The position numbers and the translations under genes were made by a program. Positions 8,798 through 16,765 of a DNA stretch of 17,233 bases are shown here, one piece after another. The notes under the pieces are model-generated. The model did not search any database and had not been told where the DNA came from. It saw nothing but the letters and a program-made list of their open reading frames with translations. Each line of letters opens with the position of its first letter. Positions within the stretch are counted from its first letter, which is position 1. The DNA comes from Eimeria necatrix (taxonomy: Eukaryota > Apicomplexa > Conoidasida > Eucoccidiorida > Eimeriidae): positions 2,694 to 19,926 of the forward strand of contig NW_013651745.1 of assembly GCF_000499385.1 (NCBI RefSeq), written 5' to 3'.

Positions 8798-10469
8798 ATG
8801 CAGCGCTCGTGGGGGTCGGAAGAGGAGGACTGCGGGGGCTGCACTGGAGAGTTGGAGGAGATATTGGGGGGTTCGACGACTCTGACGAAATGGGCAGCAA
8901 AGACAGAGGCTTTGGTGCTGCAGCAGCGCAGCAGCAGCAAAGCGCAGGGCCGGCGGCTGCTGCTGGGGCTGGGGGTGTTTGTGTTGCTGGTGGTGGGGTC
9001 GTTGCTGCGGCTGCAGGCGCAGCTGGCGCGCGCGCGCGCGCAGCAGCAGCAGCAGCAGCAGCAGCTGCTGCTGCTGCTGCAGCAGCCCACTGCAGCAGAA
9101 CTGCAGCAAGTCAACGCCCTCCTCAAGCAGCTCAAACTGGCCCTCCCCGACGCCACCCGCCTCGCCGAGGCTGTACGTACACCCGAATCCATGGACCTCG
9201 TCATGAGAATTGCTGCTCAAGTTTTAAATGCTTCTTCAATTCGTCGAGAATTAAAAAAAGCTCCAGTTCTAAACAAACCCCGACTCATTGCAAACTTGAC
9301 TCTCTACGCTGAGGAAACTCTCAAGGCTTTGGCCCGCCTCCGCGCAATTGCTGCTGCTGCTGCACACGCAAAAGCAGCAGAAATTATCAACGACGAGCCC
9401 CAGGGGCCCCCGGGGGGGCCCCCGGGGGGCCCCCCGGGGGGCCCCCCGGGGGGCCCCCTGCCGGGGGCTCCGGAGGGCCCCCCGGGGCCGCGGGGGGACC
9501 CCGAGGGGGCCCCCGAGGGAGCGCCCGAGGGGCCCCCGGGGACCCCGGCGCCCGAGGGGGCCCCCGAGGGGGCCCCCGAGGGGGCCCCCGAGGGGGCCCC
9601 CGGGGGGGCCCCCGAGGGGCCCCCTGGGGCCCCCGGGCCGGAGGGGGGCCCCCCGGGGGCCCCGGGGGGCCTGTCGGAGGGCGCGAAGAGGGCACTGGTT
9701 CGGGCGTTGGGGGAGGAGTTTGGGGAGTGCGTTTTGGGGAGTTTGGAGAGTCTGGAGAGTTTCAAAAAAGAAATGAAAAGAAGGGCCCTTGCTGCCCATC
9801 TTAGCCTCCAAAAGGGGGCCCCCCTGAGTCTAGAAAGTGCGCAAAAAGTTGTGGGGTCTGCCTTTTACGACTTTGCGCGTTTGAAGCGCGCGGTGTCTGC
9901 GTGGGGCCAGGCCGGCCGGGTGTACGTACACCTGGCGGGCCCCGCGCTGCAGCAGCTGCGCGCGCAAGTGCTGCAGCAAAGTCTTCAGTCGCGTTTGTCT
10001 TTAATTCGTTTTTTCAAGTTCCAAGATGTTTTGCTTTTTCTTTACAAACAACACTTCGCTTTTCTCAGAACAAGGGGGCCCCCCGCCCTCGCCCACGCCG
10101 ACCAACTCTTAAATGCCACTGAGACCCTTTTCAGGGCCCACGACGGGCTGCTCGCCACTTTGCTGCCGGGGGGCCCCTTCGGGGGGCCCCCCGGGGGCCC
10201 CGGGGGCCCCGGGGGCCCCGGGGGGGCCCCCCTGCTGGGGGCCCTGGAGAACGCTGCTGCTGCAGCGCAGCAGCTGCAGCAGCAGCGCGGGGAAATTGCG
10301 GGGCTGCTGCGGCGGAGCCACCGCGAGCTGCAGGCAGTTGTTGCTGCTGCACCTCATGTGCTGCGGAGGGAATTTCGAGAAGTTCATTTGACTTTTGTTG
10401 CATTTGCTGAAGAAGCAAATGATGTTTTTCAAGAACTTGTTGCGGGGCTGCACCGCGCGCTCGCCGCCC

Positions 10470-10517
<48 letters not shown>

Positions 10518-10684
10518 GCGCGCTGCGGCGGCGCCGCCTGCTGCTGCAGCAGCCGCCGCGGCTCCCCCAGCTAAAGGAGGAGGACGAGGAGCAGGAGGAG
10601 CAGCAGGAGCAGCAGGAAGGACAGCAGCAGCAGCACGGAGACGCGCAGCAACAGCACAGCAGCACCCAGCAGCAGCAGCACGAA

Positions 10685-10728
<44 letters not shown>

Positions 10729-11407
10729 CAGCAGCGTTTCGCAGGCCTTTGCTGCTCTGGAAGAGATAGAGAACCGCCGGGACTTGGCCCTAATGCTGAT
10801 GGCGCAGCTGGGGAGAAAAAGGGATTTGGAAGAGCTGCAGCGAACAGCAGCAGCAATAGAGGAGCAGCTGGCAGCAGCAGCAGCAGCAGCAGCAGAAGCA
10901 GAGCGGCAGCTGCTGGGCAGCAGCTGGCTGCAGCTGCTGCAGCAAGACATCCGCAGCAGCAGCAAAACCTTCACCCGAATCCGCAGAGAAGGTCTTTCCT
11001 TCTCTCCAGCCCCCCCGCTGCTGCAGGCCGAAATGGAAGCAGCACAAAGTGCAGCAGCAGCAGCAACTACCTTCCCCGAAGCAGCAGCAGCAGCAAACGC
11101 CCTCAGGCAACTCGTGCTGCAGCTCGAGGCAGCCGCTGACCAACACAGAGAGGAGCAGCAGCTGCTGCAGCAGGAGCAGCAGCAGATGCTGCAGCAGGAG
11201 CAGCAGCGGCTGCTGCAGGAAGAGATGCAGCACGAAGAGCAGGACCAGGACCAGTACGATTCGCAGCAGCAGGAAGATGACGAGCAGCAGCAGCAGCAGG
11301 AACTGCAGCAAACGCAGCAGCAGGAATTGCCGCAAGTGCAGCAGCAGGACCAGCCGCAGCCGCAGGAGCAGCAGCAGCCGCAGCAGCAGCAGGAACAGCA
11401 GCAGTAG
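8798..11407 (+). CDS. Predicted type II membrane protein, low-complexity-rich, unrecognised
   Basis: An 869-residue open frame from the first ATG after the upstream minisatellite (AGCTGAGATG) to TAG at 11405-11407. The N-terminal ~52 residues are polar with acidic clusters (GSEEEDCGGC), followed by KAQGRR and a hydrophobic segment, LLLGLGVFVLLVVGSLL, at about 54-70. This fits a single signal anchor with the C-terminus outside the cytosol. A helical segment follows (about 90-195), then a Gly-Pro/Glu-Gly-Ala-Pro block (about 200-295) coded by GGGGGCCCC repeats, a non-repetitive helical region (295-450), a second Gly-Pro block (about 458-480), helices to 555, poly-S (559-573), and a Gln/Glu-rich coiled-coil-like tail to the end. 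No catalytic motif or known domain was recognised. No intron was needed. Two copies of the TGTACGTACACC motif lie inside the coding sequence. The stop is a TAG within a CAG run. Confidence 0.75.
9171..9184 (+). promoter_or_regulatory. CTGTACGTACACCC motif inside coding sequence
   Basis: A 12-of-14 type match to GGTGTACGTACACC with intact core TGTACGTACA, read as Ala-Val-Arg-Thr-Pro in the middle gene. Any regulatory use is inference. Confidence 0.4.
9397..9680 (+). repeat. In-frame GGGGGCCCC block coding Gly-Pro and EGAP repeats
   Basis: Starts with GGPPGGPP units and changes into repeated GAGGGGGCCCCC units read as EGAP, mixed with PPGPRGD. The block forms about 95 residues of proline- and glycine-rich linker in the middle gene. 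Confidence 0.9.
9919..9932. promoter_or_regulatory. Exact GGTGTACGTACACC palindrome inside coding sequence
   Basis: A perfect 14-bp palindrome within the middle gene, read as Val-Tyr-Val-His. It is one of five exact copies in the window, the others being non-coding or intronic. Confidence 0.55.
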
Positions 11408-11465
11408 CAGCAGCAGCAGCAGCCGCGACTTCATCGGCAGACGTGCAAAGGCGGCGCTGCTGCTG

Positions 11466-11498
<33 letters not shown>

Positions 11499-11505
11499 GC
11501 AGTGC
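11408..11505. repeat. CAG and CTG tracts after the stop of the middle gene
   Basis: CAG units continue past the stop codon to about 11422, then CTG units occupy 11463-11499. The frame beyond the stop remains open to 11761, through AT-rich repeats, which is probably chance. Confidence 0.8.
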
Positions 11506-11557
11506 GCGCATGCTTCTAAGTAGAAGAATAGGCCTCTTTTCTTGTGTCTTTTTTGCA

Positions 11558-11640
11558 TTTATTCATATTTATTTATTTTGTTTATTTATTTTATTTATTA
11601 TTTTATATATTTATTTATTTTATTTATTTATATTTGCAAT
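11558..11640. repeat. (ATTT)n-type AT-rich tract
   Basis: TTTATTTA and TTTATTTTATT repeats with no coding signal; probably downstream flank of the middle gene. Confidence 0.8.
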
Positions 11641-11670
11641 TGTGAATCCAACGGAGGAAGGTCCAGCTGA

Positions 11671-11684
11671 GGTGTACGTACACC
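11671..11684. promoter_or_regulatory. Exact GGTGTACGTACACC palindrome
   Basis: Perfect copy 264 bp downstream of the stop of the middle gene, in a short GC-richer island between two AT repeats. Preceded by CAGCTGA, as in the unit at 8735-8745. Confidence 0.6.
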
Positions 11685-11755
11685 CCGGTCTCACCCTGGA
11701 AAACAAAGTTTCTGCTGCCGTCTTTGGCGCAATTCATAATTATAAAAAATATAAT

Positions 11756-11818
11756 TTATAATTATAATTATAATTATAATTATAATTATAATTATAATTA
11801 TAATTATAATTATAAATT
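11756..11818. repeat. (AATTAT)n hexanucleotide repeat
   Basis: About ten near-perfect TAATTA units. From 11819 to 11994 no gene is seen apart from the motif copy near 11892. Confidence 0.85.
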
Positions 11819-11891
11819 AAATGCACTTTCTTGAAAAGTTGAAGTTCAATTTATTTCTGAAAATAGAAAAGCTAAAACGCATCAGTCCACA

Positions 11892-11904
11892 GTGTATGTA
11901 CACC
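11892..11904. promoter_or_regulatory. GTGTATGTACACC near-palindrome
   Basis: One-base variant of the window's palindrome. A further half-site, CTGTACAC, follows at 11936-11943. Confidence 0.45.
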
Positions 11905-11994
11905 TCCCCGTGCAGCCATGTTTTGTGCTTTCTGTCTGTACACTTAATTGCCATTTATTTCATTTTCCATTTCAAATATATTCTGGCCCATTTG

Positions 11995-12275
11995 CATATA
12001 TATTTATATATATGTATGCATGTATATATATATATATGTCTTCATATATATGTATATATTTATATGTATATATATATATACATATGCATTATATAAATAC
12101 AACAAATGTGTATCTATATATTTATGGGTATATATATTTACTTCAATACATGCACATATATGCATATACATATGCTTATCTCATATATATATATAATGTA
12201 TATATATAATGTATATATATATAATGTATATATATATATAATATATATATGGAATGTATATATATATATATATTT
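11995..12275. repeat. TATATA / TATATG dinucleotide-rich region
   Basis: Long runs of TATATA broken by TGTATA and GCATATA. Open frames across it are composed of Tyr-Ile repeats and are not credible genes. From 12276 to 12580 the sequence stays AT-rich, with ATTT repeats at 12455-12530, and holds no supported gene. Confidence 0.85.
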
Positions 12276-12583
12276 GTACAAATAAGTAAGGATATACTTT
12301 TTCGTATATTTTCCTATATTAACGTTCATATCGGAAATACGAAAATACATTTCTTTGAAGAATATGTAAACGCAATTTTACAGAAATACTTCAAGTCATA
12401 TTTTTTTATTTTAGACTGCTGTGGATTTCAAGATTTTCATAAATATTTCAATATTATTTATTTTATTCATTTATTCATTTGTTTAATTTATTTAATTTAT
12501 TTATTTATTGACTTATCTATTTATTTGCACATTCCACTTCAAGGCTCTTAAAAGTGCCCGCAGGCAATGGCTGGAGCTTCGCA

Positions 12584-12596
12584 GTGTACATACACC
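12584..12596. promoter_or_regulatory. GTGTACATACACC near-palindrome
   Basis: Same variant as at 7152-7165, preceded by GCA instead of GG. Confidence 0.45.
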
Positions 12597-12721
12597 GCAG
12601 AGATCTGCATTTAATGGCAATTAAAGAATTAAAAGAAATTTAAAATTTACTTCCAGAAAAATCTGAAGAAAATATTAAATGTTTAATTCCTTTTCGCAAA
12701 TTCCCGCGCTTCGACACCGCA

Positions 12722-12763
12722 GGTGTCTGTACACCCCACGGGCGCATGCGGTGTACGTACACC
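12722..12763. promoter_or_regulatory. Paired palindromes: GGTGTCTGTACACC and GGTGTACGTACACC
   Basis: A two-base variant at 12722-12735 and an exact copy at 12750-12763, separated by CCACGGGCGCATGC. The exact copy is followed by a TGCATGCA tract, so the two recurrent palindromes of this window sit together here, as they do at 16912-16969. Confidence 0.6.
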
Positions 12764-12771
12764 ACGCGGGC

Positions 12772-12849
12772 GCATGCATGCATGCATGCATGCATGCATG
12801 CATGCACGAACGCAATTTTTGCAACTTTGCATGCATGCATTGCATGCGT
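12772..12849. repeat. (GCAT)n TGCATGCA tracts
   Basis: GCATGC runs without break at 12772-12806, and a second block, TTTGCATGCATGCATTGCAT, is at 12826-12845. Each phase of the run is self-complementary. Confidence 0.9.
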
Positions 12850-12956
12850 TTGAGCTGCTGGACTTCAGGGAGATCAAAAGGTCAAAATAAATCCAAATAA
12901 AAATAAATCGAAGACAAAATAAATGCATGCAGCAGCAGCCTCCCACGCCCTCACCA

Positions 12957-12970
12957 GGTGTACGTACACT
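12957..12970. promoter_or_regulatory. GGTGTACGTACACT near-exact palindrome
   Basis: Differs from the exact motif only in the last base. It stands at the boundary between AT-rich DNA and the GGGGCCCC-rich block. Confidence 0.5.
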
Positions 12971-12985
12971 GCAGCAACAACACCC

Positions 12986-13388
12986 CAATCTCCCAGGGGC
13001 CCCAGAGGGGGCAAACTGTTCAGGGGGCCCCCCTAGGGGGCCCCCTACAGGGTCTTCTGTAGTGGAAATTGTCATTTATCTCCCTATGGGCCCCCCTAGG
13101 GGGCCCCCTACAGGGTCTTCTGTAGTGGAAATTGTCATTTATCTCCCTATGGGGCCCCCAGGGGGCCCGTTAGGGGGCCCCCTTAGGGGGCCCCCCGACT
13201 GCGCTGTGGGGCCCCCGGGGGGCCCCCTTATGATGCTGCTGCGTAGGAATTCCGCTTGAGGCCCCATAAAGTGGAAGCACCCTGGGGGGCCCCTAAATGG
13301 GGGGCCCCTAAAGGGGGCCCCCAACTGGGGCCCCCTAATTGGGGGGCCCCTAAATAGGGGCCCCCTTCGAGTAGGGGGCCTCCCATGG
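12986..13388. repeat. GGGGCCCC-rich block with exact 63-bp tandem duplication
   Basis: Runs of GGGGGCCCCCC spaced by TA, AA or AT words. An exact 63-bp unit occurs at 13025-13087 and 13088-13150; it holds CCTACAGGGTCTTCTGTAGT, an inverted repeat of CTACAG and CTGTAG. From 13260 the spacing words change to CCCCTAAATGGGGG. Open frames read as GPP repeats but show no start, splice context or globular sequence, so no gene is called. From 13390 to 13540 nothing else was seen. Confidence 0.85.
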
Positions 13389-13546
13389 AAATGCATTTTT
13401 GTTTCTGGATGTTTTGCATTTCTTTTTAATTTATATGTTTCGAATCAGGTAAAATTCCCCTTTTAATTCTTTTTACATTTTAATTCTTCTTAAAATCATT
13501 TATTTTAAATGTTCACTTCGGCCTTAGGAAAGAACAGGGCGCTTGG

Positions 13547-13560
13547 GGTGTACGTACACC
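13547..13560. promoter_or_regulatory. Exact GGTGTACGTACACC palindrome
   Basis: Perfect copy 41 bp before an interstitial TTTAGGG array. Confidence 0.6.
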
Positions 13561-13600
13561 CGACACAACAGACAGCGAGCTGCGCAGTTTCTGCAGAAAA

Positions 13601-13645
13601 TTAGGGTTTAGGGTTTAGGGTTTAGGGTTTAGGGTTTAGGGTTTG
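13601..13645. repeat. Interstitial TTTAGGG array outside a gene model
   Basis: About six TTTAGGG units, the only array in the window not placed inside a proposed intron. The following 100 bases (CGAGAGCTCAAATGCTGGGG onward) are of mixed composition and could be an exon, but no frame is convincing. From 13755 to 13815 comes an ATTT repeat, and 13816-14090 is AT-rich with nothing recognised. Confidence 0.85.
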
Positions 13646-13752
13646 GCGAGAGCTCAAATGCTGGGGAGTTTGACTGCAGCTTCTGCGTCTTTTGCTGCAA
13701 CAGTTTTATCTCCAGTTGCAGAATTATTTGATATGCTTGTTTTGAATTGTTC

Positions 13753-13784
<32 letters not shown>

Positions 13785-14094
13785 TTTTATTTCTTAATTT
13801 GTTTTTATTTATTTATATTTTCGAATCAATCCATTAATTAGCCCGCCTGCACAAATCGGCGTTTTCTGATTTTTCTCACTTTCAAAGAAATTCATTTTTT
13901 CGTTTTTTGAGATTTAATAAATCGAAAATAATGAATTTTGTGAATTGATTTTTTCTTTTTTGAAATTAATAAATTGCAATTAATTAATTCAATTTAATTA
14001 ATTCAAATGAACTAAAATAATAAAATCCATTTTCTTCTTTTTCGAATCTATTTGTCAGTGGGGCAAAACTGCGAATTGCTAAAGTCGGAAACGT

Positions 14095-14633
14095 TAAATG
14101 AAATCCTTTTTAAGAATTTAATTTAATTTAATTCTTTTTGATAAAAGAATTTAATTTAATTCTTTTTGATAAAAAGAATTCCATTTAATTGAATTCTTTT
14201 TGATTTAAAAAGTCCATTTAATGCAATTCTTTTTGACGAAAATAACTCCATTTGATGAATACTTCATCAAAAAGAAATCCATCAAATTGATTTTTTTTGG
14301 ATAAAAAGAATTCCATTTGAGGAATTCTTTTCATCAAAAAGAATTTAATTTAATGAAATGCTTTTACCAAAAAGAATTCCATTATATGCGGTTCTCTTTG
14401 ATATAAAAGAATTCCATTTCATTCTTTTCTTTAATCAAAAAGAATTGAAAGGAATTCTTTTTTAATAAAAAAGAATTAAATGGAATTCTTTTTTCATGAA
14501 AAGAATTTCATTTAATTCTTTTTTAATAAAAAGAATTAAATGAAATTCCTTTTTCATGAAAAGAATTTCATTTAATTCTTTTTTAATAAAAGAATTAAAT
14601 GAAATTTCTTTTTTTAAAAAGAATTTCATTTTT
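14095..14633. repeat. Diverged AT-rich hairpin repeats around AAAAAGAATTCCATTT
   Basis: Many copies of AATTCTTTTTGATAAAAGAA and AAAAAGAATT in both orientations, giving repeated inverted repeats. The clearest part is a 60-bp near-exact duplication at 14491-14550 and 14551-14609, in which GAATTAAATGAAATTC faces GAATTTCATTTAATTC around a CATG-centred loop. It lies just downstream of the stop of the minus-strand gene. Confidence 0.85.
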
Positions 14634-16252
14634 TTAACTCACAATAAAGTGGCTGCGAAATCCCCGCTGCTCTTCGGAGTCTTCTGCCTGCAGCAGCAAA
14701 ATAAAAAAACAAAAAAAGAATTAAACTGAAATTTTTAATTTGAAAAAAAGAATTAAAATGGCATTTTTCAAACTTGAAAGTTTAAAAAAGAATTAAAGTG
14801 GTGATTTATTCAATTGTGCAAATCCCAAAAAATAAAAAAAGAGTTCAAATGATATTTTTGGAATCTTAAAATCCCAAAAAACAAAAAAATAATTAAAATG
14901 GTATTTTCGAAATTTGGGAATAACAAAAAATGGAAAAGGAATTAAAATAGTATTTTATTTGAATATGAAAATGCCAAAAAATAAAAAAAGAATTAAAATG
15001 GTATTTTCAAACCTTTTAAATTTGAAAACCCCAAAAAAAGACAATTAAAATGGTATTATAACTAGTTGTGAAAAAGCGAAAAAAGATCATTTTAAGTCCC
15101 AGATTTCTAAACCCTAAACCCTAAACCCTAAACCCTTGAACTCTCACCTTTTCGCGTCTGTCCAGAATAAAAATAATGAGTGCCACAAGCAGCAGGCAAA
15201 TCACCGTCGTCTGCGCACACCAACCCTAATCTCCAAACCCTAAACCCTAAACCCTAAACCCTAAACCCTAAACCCTAAACCCTAGAAATCCAAAAACCTG
15301 AATCTCGCAATGAAAAACGTCCCAAACACCTCCGCGAGCCACGAACCCACCCTCACCCAAACCCCAAACCCCAAACCCTAAACCCCAAACCCTAAACCCT
15401 AAACCCTAAACCCTAAACCCTAAACCCTCGAAAGCCCACAATGAGGATGTTGACGAAGCTCCGGGAGGGGTGTACAGACAGCTCGAGCTGCCAACCCCCC
15501 GGCTGCTCCAAAGGGTAAGGCATCACAATTACTTGGGAGTTGGGAATTAGAGAAACCCACATGCTAAACGCGGTCTGCACGCAAACCCTAAACCCTAAAC
15601 CCTAAACCCTAAACCCTAAACCCTAAACCCTAAGCCCTAGGCCCTAAGCCCTGGGAGAAAGCGACTCGCGCGGAAACCGCGCGCTCAACAGCCCTGGAGC
15701 CCGAGAGCCCGCAAACTCGGGACTCAGCCCCCAAACCCTAAACCCCAAACCCTAAACCCTAAACCCTAAACCCTAAACCCTAAACCCTCACCAACTGGGC
15801 CAGCGGCAGTCCGACAAAAAACTCTTCCACATAATTATTTGTTTGTCCCAAACCAAATAATTCAAAGGGAAGCGAAAGAGGCGCATGCGCGCTTTGAGGC
15901 ATTTGGGCTCCTGCGCTCACAAACCCTAAACCCTAAACCCTAAACCCTAAACCCTAAACCCTAAACCCTAAATCCTAAACCCTAAACGCTAGCTCTAGAG
16001 CCTCTGGCCACTGCAAAAACAGCCCAGGCATTAAACCTTAGCCCAAACCCCAAACCCTAAACCCTAAACCCTAAACCCTAAACCCCAGTTTCCGTCGTAC
16101 CCGTGCGAGGCGACTTCGTCCCGTTCAGGTCCGTCACAGTTAGCTTGAATGCAGCCCCTTCGGAAAAGCACAAGACCCCTAAACCCTAAACCCTAAACCC
16201 TAAACCCTAAACCCTAAATCCAAGTGCCGCTGACTCGCTGTGGAAGTACCTA

Positions 16253-16298
<46 letters not shown>

Positions 16299-16514
16299 GC
16301 AGCTCACCAATCGCTGCTGCGCCGTATGGCGGCGGCAGGTCGGGCATCATTTGAATGGGGGAGGAGATAGTCAGCTGCTGCTGCTGCTGCTGCTGCAGCA
16401 GCAGCTGCTGCTGCTGCAGCAGCAGCAGCTGCTGCTGCTGCTCCAGCTGCTGCTGCTTGTGCGCTGCTTCCTCCTCGCCTTCTCTCCCGCCGCCACCGCC
16501 ACCCCCGCTGCTGC

Positions 16515-16549
<35 letters not shown>

Positions 16550-16714
16550 GGCAGCAAAAGATTCTGGGGAATTGAAAGGGGAGACAAAGAAGGTCTTGAA
16601 CAAAACGAATAAGGACAAACTCCATTAAAAGAAGTCACTTTGAAGAAAAGAGAATCATCGGAAGAGTCTGAGGGCCGCAGAAACGTCCGCAGCGTCTCAA
16701 AAGGGCTATCCCCC

Positions 16715-16765
<51 letters not shown>

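Noticed and set aside
8256..9220. Minus-strand open frames rich in CTPQLYVHRKSCMYT repeats
   Set aside because: They are the reverse reading of the minisatellite and the N-terminal part of the middle gene; no start or splice context supports them.
11510..11761. Readthrough extension or separate small membrane protein
   Set aside because: Its hydrophobicity comes from ATTT repeats; it is open because AT repeats in this phase lack stops.
12977..13419. Proline/glycine-rich frames on both strands
   Set aside because: Explained by GGGGCCCC repeats; no start, exon signals or non-repetitive protein sequence.
13643..13837. Possible short gene starting MLGSLTAASASFAATVLSPV
   Set aside because: The signal-peptide-like start is suggestive, but the frame runs into an ATTT repeat and no downstream exon was found.
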